In this document: piece by piece, positions 16,978-24,316 of the stretch
Layout of the letters: every line of letters begins with the position of its first letter
How positions within the stretch are numbered: position 1 is the stretch's first letter
From: Ruminococcus flavefaciens MA2007
GTDB taxonomy: Bacteria > Bacillota > Clostridia > Oscillospirales > Ruminococcaceae
Length of the DNA: 59,829 bases
Direction of reading: 5' to 3'
Assembly: GCF_000621845.1 (NCBI RefSeq)
Contig: NZ_JHXF01000022.1
Coordinates: 1 to 59,829 of the forward strand
Position numbers and translations under genes: made by a program
The notes under the pieces: generated by a model
Databases searched by the model: none
Seen by the model: only the letters and a program-made list of their open reading frames with translations
Told to the model about the DNA's origin: nothing

Positions 16978-17202
16978 TCATGATCGTTTCATCGTGTGAG
17001 TGAAGTAGTCAAGGCAGTCTATACAATAATTATACTTATGGACTCTATCGAGCAGTGAAAGTCTGTGCTTTGTAATCAGCTTATCAAGTGCTGTGTACTG
17101 TTTCTGTTCGATCAGCTTTATACACTCAGATATCTCGGCTTCTGACATACCCGCGTCGGTCAGGTTGCGCCTTATTCTGAACAGGTCCATTTTGTCTGCC
17201 AT
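16978..17202 (-). CDS. Small conserved-looking protein of unknown function
   Basis: A 74-residue, probably all-helical soluble protein (MADKMDLFRIRRNLTDAGMS at the start, two Cys in YNYCIDCLDYF near the end). I do not recognise the family. The ATG at 17202 is preceded by GGGAGGTG at good spacing; a GTG nine bases upstream lies inside that site. It is the first gene of the minus-strand operon and faces the LysR gene at 17339 across a shared regulatory region. Confidence 0.65.
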   Translation of the reverse strand: MADKMDLFRIRRNLTDAGMSEAEISECIKLIEQKQYTALDKLITKHRLSLLDRVHKYNYCIDCLDYFTHTMKRS

Positions 17203-17225
17203 GATGTTCACCTCCCTGTGCTTTC

Positions 17226-17254
17226 ATTCTAACACAGTTAAAGCAAAATAGCAA
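17226..17254 (-). promoter_or_regulatory. Promoter of the minus-strand redox operon
   Basis: On the minus strand TTGCTA (17249-17254), a 17-base spacer and TAGAAT (17226-17231) precede the small-protein start by about 24 bases. Confidence 0.65.
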
Positions 17255-17274
17255 ATACTTTATAAGCAAATCAA

Positions 17275-17310
17275 GATATGCTTGACAGGCATATCACAAG
17301 ATGATATAAT
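17275..17310 (+). promoter_or_regulatory. LysR promoter with overlapping palindromic operator
   Basis: TTGACA (17282-17287), a 17-base spacer and TATAAT (17305-17310) form a perfect consensus promoter. The -35 box lies in the centre of a palindrome, GATATGC (17275-17281) and GCATATC (17289-17295). That is the usual layout of a LysR-type site used for autorepression and divergent activation. Confidence 0.8.
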
Positions 17311-17338
17311 ATAGCCATACCCGAAAGGAGGTACGGCT

Positions 17339-18229
17339 ATGGAAATTCGTGTATTACGCTATTTTCTTACTATCGCAAGAGAAGGAAGCATCACATCGGC
17401 TGCTGAACAACTGCATATCACACAGCCTACGCTGTCAAGACAGATCAAAGACTTGGAGGACGAGCTTGGACAGAAGTTGTTTCACCGAAGCAGCCACAGC
17501 ATGAAACTGACACAGGAGGGGTTCATATTCCGAAAAAGAGCCGAAGAAATAGTTGCAATGGTGGATAAGACATCCGCTGAATTTCTTTCTATGGATAAAC
17601 CGATTGCAGGTGATATCTATATCGGCGGCGGAGAAACTCTTGCAGTAAGTCTTATTGCTGACCTCATTTCAAAGCTAAGGACGGAATATCCAGATATACG
17701 ATATCATCTTTACAGCGGCAATGAAGCTGATGTAACTGAACGGCTTGACCGTGGTTTGCTTGATTTTGGTATTCTTGTTCAGCCTGCAAATGTTACGAAA
17801 TATGACTATATACACCTGCCTGCCGAAGATATATGGGGAGTTGTTATGCGCAAGGATTCTCCGCTTGCAAAAAAGAAAGCTATCGCGAAAGCAGACATTA
17901 TAGATTTACCATTGATTTTTTCACGCCAGGTATTGAATACCAAAAGTGAAAACAACGCTTTCATTCAATGGTTCGGTGATGACTTTGATAAACTGAATAT
18001 AGTCACTACCTTCAATCTGATGTATAATGCTGCACTTATGGTAAAATCCGGGGTTGGCTACGCTGTAGGTATAGACGGTATAACCAACACAAGTGACGAG
18101 AGTGAACTATGCTTCCGTCCGCTCGTTCCGAAAATGATCTCGGGACTTGATCTTATATGGAAAAAGTATCAGGCTTTTTCACCTGCAGCAGAATTGTTCC
18201 TTGAAAAATTACAGGATGCTTTCGGATGA
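17339..18229 (+). CDS. LysR-family transcriptional regulator
   Basis: A full-length 296-residue LysR regulator. The winged helix occupies residues 1-60 (ITSAAEQLHITQPTLSRQIK) and the substrate-binding domain starts near residue 90 (GDIYIGGGETLAVSLIADLI). GGAGG lies seven bases before the ATG. It is divergent from the minus-strand redox operon (17202-11464), and a palindrome covers its own -35 box, so it probably controls that operon and itself. The effector is unknown. The gene at 347-1003 is a truncated member of the same family. Confidence 0.93.
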   Translation: MEIRVLRYFLTIAREGSITSAAEQLHITQPTLSRQIKDLEDELGQKLFHRSSHSMKLTQEGFIFRKRAEEIVAMVDKTSAEFLSMDKPIAGDIYIGGGETLAVSLIADLISKLRTEYPDIRYHLYSGNEADVTERLDRGLLDFGILVQPANVTKYDYIHLPAEDIWGVVMRKDSPLAKKKAIAKADIIDLPLIFSRQVLNTKSENNAFIQWFGDDFDKLNIVTTFNLMYNAALMVKSGVGYAVGIDGITNTSDESELCFRPLVPKMISGLDLIWKKYQAFSPAAELFLEKLQDAFG

Positions 18230-18343
18230 AAGAGATTTGGAGCTGACAAAAATGCCGACTCATTCTTAATTCACATATACTTCTCTTCATATCCCATAAT
18301 GTGGCGATATATCACATTACCCTAAAAATGAAAGTATTCGCAT

Positions 18344-18433
18344 TGCAGTTTCGTGTACAGCAAAAACAGGTGTTATGCACACGAAATGCACACGACTGAA
18401 AGGCAGTATAACGATAATAAAAGAAGCCAGCTC
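18344..18433 (+). repeat. Dispersed intergenic repeat, copy C
   Basis: Carries the core shared with copies A, B and D: CAAAAACAGGTGTTATGC, then CACACGAAATGCACACGA, then GGCAGTATAACGATAATA and AGAAGCCAGCTCC. The terminal hairpin of copies B and D is broken here. The 373-base gap 18230-18602 contains this repeat, one terminator and one promoter. Confidence 0.8.
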
Positions 18434-18467
18434 CATAAGGATAAGAATTTATGAATTGTTATTATTG

Positions 18468-18492
18468 GGCAGCCTTGCGGCTGCCTTTTTTT
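18468..18492 (+). terminator. Intrinsic terminator
   Basis: GGCAGCC (18468-18474) pairs with GGCTGCC (18479-18485) around TTGC, followed by seven T. It ends the LysR transcript. Confidence 0.9.
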
Positions 18493-18502
18493 GTTTGAAC
18501 TA

Positions 18503-18531
18503 TTGACCAAATTATGAGCGTATGTTATAAT
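18503..18531 (+). promoter_or_regulatory. Promoter of the ProX-type deacylase gene
   Basis: TTGACC (18503-18508), a 17-base spacer and TATAAT (18526-18531), about 70 bases before the start codon. Confidence 0.8.
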
Positions 18532-18602
18532 GGGATCAGCAAAATAGTAATTATTAATATCACAGTTTTTTTATGTGTGAGAACTGGTAAAGGAGCTTTT
18601 AA

Positions 18603-19148
18603 ATGAATATTGATAACACACTATATACAGGAAGACCGACTGAGCAGAGTTCTGACGTTGAAATGGCAATATACGATAAACTTGATGATCTTGGCATTGA
18701 GTACAAGAGAGCAGACCATGACCACGCTGATACTATGGAGGACTGCCTGCTGATAGAATCTGTTCTTGGAGCTAAGATTTGCAAGAATTTGTTTCTCTGC
18801 AACCGTCAGAAAACGAGCTTCTATATGCTTCTTATGCCGGGAGATAAGCCTTTCAAGACTAAGTTTCTTACATCGCAGCTGAACAGCGCTCGTCTGTCGT
18901 TTGCTGAAGCTGATAAGATGCAGGAGTATCTTCATACTATCCCTGGTTCTGTATCAGCATTGGAGCTCATATTTGATACAGAAAACAACATTCATCTTGT
19001 TATCGATAACGACCTTATGAGCGATGAATACATTTGCGGACATCCCGGTATCAATACATCTACAGTCCGCCTGCTCCGTGAGGATATGCTCAAATATGTC
19101 CGTGCGGCTAAGCATGAACCTACATTTATAGATCTGCCGGTTGAATGA
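18603..19148 (+). CDS. Prolyl-tRNA deacylase / YbaK-EbsC-type aminoacyl-tRNA editing protein
   Basis: A 181-residue free-standing editing-domain protein like ProX/PrdX. IYDKLDDLGIEYKRADHDHA opens the domain. GAKICKNLFLCNRQKTSFYM holds the conserved Lys of the active pocket, and VIDNDLMSDEYICGHPGINT is the other conserved block. These enzymes hydrolyse alanine or similar residues wrongly attached to tRNA-Pro in the cytoplasm. The gene is monocistronic, with its own promoter and a strong terminator. Its 3' end has been copied twice elsewhere in the window (26922-27136 and 48992-49030), in both cases with the terminator. Confidence 0.9.
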   Translation: MNIDNTLYTGRPTEQSSDVEMAIYDKLDDLGIEYKRADHDHADTMEDCLLIESVLGAKICKNLFLCNRQKTSFYMLLMPGDKPFKTKFLTSQLNSARLSFAEADKMQEYLHTIPGSVSALELIFDTENNIHLVIDNDLMSDEYICGHPGINTSTVRLLREDMLKYVRAAKHEPTFIDLPVE

Positions 19149-19153
19149 TAGTT

Positions 19154-19178
19154 AAAGCCTCCCGAGGGAGGCTTTTTT
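19154..19178 (+). terminator. Terminator of the ProX-type gene
   Basis: GCCTCCCGAGGGAGGC (19157-19172) is self-complementary and is followed by six T. Near-identical hairpins stand at 27145-27160 and 49036-49051. Confidence 0.92.
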
Positions 19179-19267
19179 GATATAAAGTATGCTTGTGTAA
19201 TTTGCTATAAAAACAAAATCCGATATAGTAAGTAATGACGAAAATTCAAAAATGTTCAGGTTTTATA

Positions 19268-19317
19268 TTGACACCGTGTCAGAATAGTGCTATACTAACT
19301 ATAGTGACACGATGTCA
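19268..19317 (+). promoter_or_regulatory. TetR-gene promoter with two operators
   Basis: TTGACA (19268-19273), 17 bases, TATACT (19291-19296). Two palindromes of the same design, TGACACCGTGTCA (19269-19281) and TGACACGATGTCA (19305-19317), cover the -35 box and the start region. Each is followed by GAATAG, and their centres are 36 bases apart. This layout indicates autorepression by the TetR protein encoded directly downstream. Confidence 0.85.
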
Positions 19318-19396
19318 GAATAGATTGTGCAACGTATAATGGACAATATCCATGCGAAAAAACACTGATCGTGACGAGGAAGAAGGAGAATGTACT

Positions 19397-20017
19397 ATGC
19401 CAAAAGGTTCACCGGAGCTGACAGCTTCACGTAAGGAAGAGATTGTGAACGCCTGCGAAAAGCTCTATCAGACAATGAGCTTCAAGGAGATCACAATAAA
19501 GGATATAGGTGCTGTGACATCATTCACAAGGACTTCTATCTACAACTATTTTCAGACGAAAGAGGAAATTTTCCTTGCCCTGATGCAGCGTGAGTACGAG
19601 CTGTGGGCTGAGGAAATGAACGAGCTTGCAAAGGAAAATGAAACTATGACCACTGAGGAGTTTTCATCAGCACTTGCACACTCTCTTGAAAAACACGAGC
19701 AACTTCTGAAGCTCCTTGCCATGAATCACTACGATATGGAGGAAAACTCTCGCCACGAACGGCTGACGGAGTTCAAGGTCGCTTACGGTGCTTCTCTTGA
19801 TGCAGTGAGAGTATGTGTCAGAAAATTCTTCCCCGAAACGGACTGCGAAAGCTTTATCTTCGTATTCTTTCCGTTTCTGTTTGGTGTATATCCGTATTCG
19901 GTGGCGACACAAAAACAGCTTGACGCCATGCGTGATGCAAAAATGAAATTCAGGATGCACAGCATATATGAGATAATTTATTCCTGCGTGATGCAGCTAT
20001 TAGGAGGTACAAAATGA
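19397..20017 (+). CDS. TetR/AcrR-family transcriptional regulator
   Basis: A 206-residue TetR regulator. The N-terminal helix-turn-helix (about residues 10-60) reads SFKEITIKDIG then FTRTSIYNYFQTKEEIFLAL. The helical C-terminal ligand domain fills the rest. The start is the ATG at 19397, after AGAAGGAG; the upstream ATG at 19352 has no ribosome binding site. The stop overlaps the next aldo-keto reductase by four bases, so both are in one transcript under the twin operators. It likely senses a substrate of the reductases downstream. Confidence 0.92.
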   Translation: MPKGSPELTASRKEEIVNACEKLYQTMSFKEITIKDIGAVTSFTRTSIYNYFQTKEEIFLALMQREYELWAEEMNELAKENETMTTEEFSSALAHSLEKHEQLLKLLAMNHYDMEENSRHERLTEFKVAYGASLDAVRVCVRKFFPETDCESFIFVFFPFLFGVYPYSVATQKQLDAMRDAKMKFRMHSIYEIIYSCVMQLLGGTK

Positions 20018-21051
20018 AATACACAAAACTTGGTAACTCAGATCTGAACGTTTCGAGAATATGTATGGGCTGTATGGGCTTCGGAGATGCGTCAAACGGT
20101 CAGCACTCATGGACGATAGACGAGGAGCACAGCCGTGAGATCATCAAGCGCGGGCTTGATCTCGGCGTAAACTTCTATGATACCGCGATCGGTTATCAGT
20201 CCGGAACCAGCGAGCAGTATGTCGGCAGAGCACTGCGTGACTTTGCAAAGCGTGATGAAGTTGTGGTTGCAACAAAGTTCCTGCCGAGAACTCCTGCGGA
20301 TATTGAAGCAGGTATCAGCGGACAGAAGCATATAGAGCGTATGATAAACAAGAGCCTTGAAAATCTCGGAATGGACTACGTTGACCTGTACATTTATCAT
20401 ATGTGGGACTGGAATACGCCTATCTACGATATACTCGATGGTCTGGACCGTATCGTCAAGGCAGGAAAGGCAAGGTACATCGGCATTTCAAACTGTTATG
20501 CATGGCAGCTTGCAAAGGCAAATGCTCTCGCTGAAAAAGAAGGCTTTGCAAAGTTCGTCAGTGTTCAGGGACATTACAATCTGATCTTCCGTGAGGAGGA
20601 GAGAGAAATGGCTATGCTCTGCGCTGAGGACAATATCGCTATGACACCATACAGTGCCCTTGCAAGCGGCAGACTTGCAAGACTCCCCGGGGAGACCTCA
20701 AAACGTGCCGAGGAGGATAGCTACGCTAAATTCAAGTATGATGCCACGAAAGAACAGGATGAAGTTATCATCCGCCGGGTTGCAGAGCTTGCTGAAAAGC
20801 ATGGTGTTTCCATGACAGAGGTAAGTCTTGCGTGGCTGCTGACAAAGGTAACATCCCCCGTTGTCGGTGCGACGAAACTGCATCACATTGAGGGTGCAGC
20901 AAAGGCAACAGAGCTTGAACTCACCGATGATGAAACAGCATATCTTGAAGAACCTTATGTACCTCATGCGCTGGCAGGCGTTATGGCGCAGAACAAGCCT
21001 GCAAACAAGAATGAAAAACACGTCTGGTCAACAGGCAGTCAGAAAATCTAA
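20014..21051 (+). CDS. Aldo/keto reductase
   Basis: A full-length, 345-residue aldo-keto reductase of the YdjG/YhdN-like group. Tetrad: Asp and Tyr in NFYDTAIGYQSGTSE, Lys in VVATKFLPR, His in YIYHMWDWN. ARYIGISNCYAWQLAKA and the late cofactor block VTSPVVGATKLHHIEGA are typical. It overlaps the TetR gene by four bases and is followed 13 bases later by a second, frameshifted paralogue. It probably reduces carbonyl compounds with NADPH. Confidence 0.92.
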   Translation: MKYTKLGNSDLNVSRICMGCMGFGDASNGQHSWTIDEEHSREIIKRGLDLGVNFYDTAIGYQSGTSEQYVGRALRDFAKRDEVVVATKFLPRTPADIEAGISGQKHIERMINKSLENLGMDYVDLYIYHMWDWNTPIYDILDGLDRIVKAGKARYIGISNCYAWQLAKANALAEKEGFAKFVSVQGHYNLIFREEEREMAMLCAEDNIAMTPYSALASGRLARLPGETSKRAEEDSYAKFKYDATKEQDEVIIRRVAELAEKHGVSMTEVSLAWLLTKVTSPVVGATKLHHIEGAAKATELELTDDETAYLEEPYVPHALAGVMAQNKPANKNEKHVWSTGSQKI

Positions 21052-21064
21052 GGAGGAAATCAAT

Positions 21065-22001
21065 ATGAACAATTTACCAAAGATCGCACTCGGTGCGTGG
21101 GCTTGGGGCAATGACGGAACATTCGGCGGCAGCCTGACGGCTGATACGCTCCGCCCGATCTTCGATAAGGCGATGGAGAACGGTCTGAACCTGTGGGATA
21201 CCGCTTATGCCTACGGTATGGGTACTTCCGAAAAGGTGCTTGCAGAATTCGTGAATGATCTTCCGAGAGACAGCTTCATGATTTCGGATAAGTTCGCGCC
21301 ACAGTGTGCAGATGCTTCCTCTCCAACGGCTATGAAGGATATGATCGAGATGCAGCTGAAACTCATGGGACTTGACCGCTTCGATATTTACTGGATACAC
21401 AACGTCTGGGACGCTCCGAAATGGACGGAGGAGCTTGCAAAATACTTTGAGGGTAAAGACAACGTGCCAATGATCGGTGTTTCTAATCATAATCTTGCGG
21501 AGATAAAGCAGGCGGATGAAATCCTCAAAGCGCATGGTCTGAAACTCTCAGCGGTTCAGAACCATTACAGCCTTATCAACCGTTCCTCGGAGGAGTCCGG
21601 TATTCTGGACTACTGCAATGAAAATGGCATTACGTTCTTCTCCTATATGGTGCTTGAACAGGGCGCACTTTCCGGCAAGTATGATACTGCTCACCCCCAT
21701 GCCCGCAGGCTCCGCAAGAGCTGACAGCTATAACCCCATTCTCGACAAGCTGGAGGTCATGAACAAGGCTCTCGGCAAGATCGCTGAAAAATACAGCGTA
21801 GGAATCGCACAGGTTCCTGTTGCGTGGGCTATAGCTAAGGGTACTCTGCCGATAATCGGTGTAACAAAGGTCAGCCATGTTGAGGACGCAGTGAAGGCAG
21901 CAAATATAACGCTGACTGCCGATGAGGTAAAGGAGCTTGAAAGCGTTGCCGACAGTCTTGAGTTGAATGTTATCCGTTTCTGGGAAAAGGAAATGAAATA
22001 A
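21065..22001 (+). pseudogene. Aldo/keto reductase broken by a one-base insertion in a C-run
   Basis: From the ATG at 21065 (after AAGGAGGAAA) the frame encodes an aldo-keto reductase as far as KYDTAHPH, then leaves frame and stops at 21722-21724. The family sequence resumes in another frame (MPAGSARADSYNPILD to EKEMK, stop 22001). Five C at 21694-21698 in place of four account for the shift; with four C the reading HPMPAGSARADSYN is continuous. The restored protein would be about 312 residues. The tetrad Asp/Tyr (DTAYAYGMGTSE), Lys (SDKFAPQ) and His (WIHNVWDA) lie before the break. It is either a recent pseudogene or a base-calling error in a homopolymer. Confidence 0.85.
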
Positions 22002-22014
22002 ACAGGTGAAATGT

Positions 22015-22716
22015 ATGAAAAAGATTATTCTTTCAATGTTAGCTGCAATGTGTATGCTGTGCATCACGGGTTGCGGAAATACAGACCTCAGCTCCGCTCC
22101 GGCAGAAACTGCCGTACAGCAGGAAGTGCAGACGGATCAGTCCGCCGAAGATACTGAAGCAGGAAAGCCAGATGAAGAAAAGGCTGTTACCGAACAGACT
22201 GAGAATCAGCCGGAAAACCCGGATACTACTGAGAGCAGCGGAAAGGACACGATAGTTGTGTATTTCTCTGCAACAGGCACCACAAAGGGAGTAGCAGAGC
22301 GTATCGCAAGTGTCACAAATGCCGATATTTTTGAGCTTATTCCTGCTGAGCCATACTCTGACGCAGACCTTGACTGGAACGACAAGAACAGCCGCACGAC
22401 GATCGAGATGAACGATCAGAAGGCACGTCCTGCTATCGCAAATGATACAGTTAATCTGGACAGCTATACCACTGTTTACATCGGCTACCCGATCTGGTGG
22501 GGTGATGCGCCCAGAATAATGAGTACATTCGTTGAGGCACACGATTTTGACGGCAAGACTGTAATTCCCTTCTGCACCTCTGGCGGCAGCGGCATCGGCA
22601 GGAGTGGAAGTAACCTTGCATCGCAGGCCGGCAGCGGAAAATGGCTTGATGGAGACAGGCTTGATTCAGGCATATCCGAGAGCAAGATACAGGACTGGAT
22701 AAACAGTATGAATTAA
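22015..22716 (+). CDS. Flavodoxin lipoprotein
   Basis: A 233-residue lipoprotein. Signal MKKIILSMLAAMCMLC is followed by lipobox ITGC (Cys20), a low-complexity acidic and Thr/Glu-rich linker (about residues 25-75), then a flavodoxin domain: IVVYFSATGTTKGVAERIA (FMN phosphate loop), TVYIGYPIWWGDAPRIM and TSGGSGIGRSG. AGGTGA precedes the ATG at 22015. Extracytoplasmic flavodoxins occur in Firmicutes next to membrane electron-transfer proteins. The DUF4405-type membrane protein 15 bases downstream fits that. Confidence 0.88.
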   Translation: MKKIILSMLAAMCMLCITGCGNTDLSSAPAETAVQQEVQTDQSAEDTEAGKPDEEKAVTEQTENQPENPDTTESSGKDTIVVYFSATGTTKGVAERIASVTNADIFELIPAEPYSDADLDWNDKNSRTTIEMNDQKARPAIANDTVNLDSYTTVYIGYPIWWGDAPRIMSTFVEAHDFDGKTVIPFCTSGGSGIGRSGSNLASQAGSGKWLDGDRLDSGISESKIQDWINSMN

Positions 22717-22731
22717 ACAGGGAGGGCTGTT

Positions 22732-23322
22732 ATGCAGACAAAGACGGGTATCATCAAAAGAATAGTCGATGCGGTGCTGACAGTCCTTTTGCTGTTTCTT
22801 ATGGCATATCAGGTGACAAGCGATGTGCTGCATGAGTGGCTGGGTATCGGTATGACCGTAACGCTGATACTTCATCATATCCTCAACCGCAAATGGTATC
22901 AGTCTGTTTTCAAGGGAAAATATACGCCCTACCGTATCACTATGACTGCGGTAAACACGCTTTTACTTGCGGCTATCGCTCTGACGGCTCTCAGCGGAAT
23001 GGCTATGAGCGGACACGCAGTACAGTTTATGTATGGGTTTATCAATGTTATGACAGCAAGGACGCTTCACCTTGCAATGTCCTATTGGTCATTTATACTT
23101 ATGGGTATACATATCGGTCTGCACATGAAAGCAATGACAGCAAAGCTGCCAGACAATGGCAAAATTGTTTTCAATGCTATCCTCACAGGCTTATCAGGTG
23201 TGGGACTATGGCTGTTTCTGAAAAGCGGTATCATAAACTATATCACGTTCCAAACACACTTTGCTTTTCTTGACTACACTACGGCAAAATGGCTGATCAT
23301 TCTGCAAAACCTTGCAATATGA
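22732..23322 (+). CDS. DUF4405-type membrane protein (flavinylation-associated cytochrome-like), probably C-terminally truncated
   Basis: A 196-residue integral membrane protein with about five hydrophobic segments. It has His residues in or next to them (LILHHILNRKWYQ, RTLHLAMSYWSF, LMGIHIGLHM) as in DUF4405 proteins, thought to be cytochrome-b-like electron carriers. It follows an extracytoplasmic flavodoxin lipoprotein, consistent with membrane electron transfer. The C-terminus (KWLIILQNLAI) lacks the expected last membrane part. A fragment of an unrelated short-chain dehydrogenase begins at that point in another frame, suggesting a deletion joined two genes near 23315. Confidence 0.75.
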   Translation: MQTKTGIIKRIVDAVLTVLLLFLMAYQVTSDVLHEWLGIGMTVTLILHHILNRKWYQSVFKGKYTPYRITMTAVNTLLLAAIALTALSGMAMSGHAVQFMYGFINVMTARTLHLAMSYWSFILMGIHIGLHMKAMTAKLPDNGKIVFNAILTGLSGVGLWLFLKSGIINYITFQTHFAFLDYTTAKWLIILQNLAI

Positions 23323-23627
23323 ATATCTCTTCAGAAGCGGGAAGTATATCGAAGTGTTACCGTACTGATCTTATTGACTATGGTATGGCAAAAGCCGCAC
23401 TGAATATGGCTACAATGAACCTTTACAACACTTTTAGGAACGATAGGGCAGTTAATATATTCTGTGTTCATCCAGGATGGATACGAACTGATGGAAAAGC
23501 TGATAATCCTGCTACGCTCTCATCTTATGAAGCAGCAGAGATACTGCGTGAGCTTTTTGAGAAAAAGAGAAATGATTTTGACAGCCATAGGTTTATAACT
23601 AATCTTGATGAAGATTATCCGTTCTGA
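23289..23627 (+). pseudogene. C-terminal fragment of a short-chain dehydrogenase (SDR)
   Basis: Starting near 23319 the translation reads MNISSEAGSIS (catalytic Ser region), then DYGMAKAALNMATMNLYNTF (the YxxxK catalytic pair) and VHPGWIRTD, the typical end of a classical SDR. The whole Rossmann NAD-binding half is missing, and no ribosome binding site precedes the ORF. It overlaps the end of the membrane protein gene. It is best explained as the remnant of an SDR gene after a deletion, and is unlikely to be functional. Confidence 0.75.
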
Positions 23628-23639
23628 GGAGTTGAGATA

Positions 23640-24305
23640 ATGCAACAGAAAACAAAAGAAACTTTAGTCAGGCTGATACTGTTATTTATCGGACTTGTGA
23701 TCGCTCATCTCGGGGTTACATTATTTCTGCTTGCAGATTCGGGAGCAGATCCTTTCAATGTTATGATACAAGGACTTCGCCTTCTTGTCATTAAAACAGG
23801 TCTGTTTGTACCAACTCATGGAATAGTGCATATGTTCATTTGCTTTTTGATCATTCTTATCCTTTTGATCGTCGACAGAAGCTATATAAAGCTTGGGACG
23901 ATAGTTTGTATGTTCTGCGGCGGACCGATAATCGATTTCTTCACATGGCTGCTGAGCGGTTTGAAAATCGGAGATGCTGTACTGCCTGTAAAAATTGCTG
24001 TACTGATCATAGGTTGTGGGATACTGGCATTCGGAATGTCGATTGTTATTAAATCTGAGGCAGGTACAGGTCCAAATGACCTTGTAGCAGTTGTCATAAG
24101 CGACAAAAGAAAGATACGATTTGCAGCTGTAAGAATCACTACAGATGTGATATTTGTAGTGACAGGCTTTCTGCTTGGCGGAAAATTTGGCATAGGTACG
24201 ATAATCTGCGCTTTTCTGGTTGGACCTGTTGCAGATATCTGTATGCCTTTTTCAAAATCTATTGCAGAGAGATGTGTACATAGAATAAGCAAGAATAATT
24301 CATAG
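23640..24305 (+). CDS. YczE/YitT-like integral membrane protein
   Basis: A 221-residue membrane protein with about five transmembrane helices. It carries the group's loop LADSGADPFNVMIQGL after the first helix and a repeat-like SEAGTGPNDLVAVVIS in the second half. Members (YczE type) have no firmly known substrate. GGAGTTGAG precedes the ATG. It lies between the SDR remnant and the oxidoreductase fusion, 11 bases before the latter, and is probably co-transcribed. Confidence 0.85.
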   Translation: MQQKTKETLVRLILLFIGLVIAHLGVTLFLLADSGADPFNVMIQGLRLLVIKTGLFVPTHGIVHMFICFLIILILLIVDRSYIKLGTIVCMFCGGPIIDFFTWLLSGLKIGDAVLPVKIAVLIIGCGILAFGMSIVIKSEAGTGPNDLVAVVISDKRKIRFAAVRITTDVIFVVTGFLLGGKFGIGTIICAFLVGPVADICMPFSKSIAERCVHRISKNNS

Positions 24306-24316
24306 GAGGATGCTTT

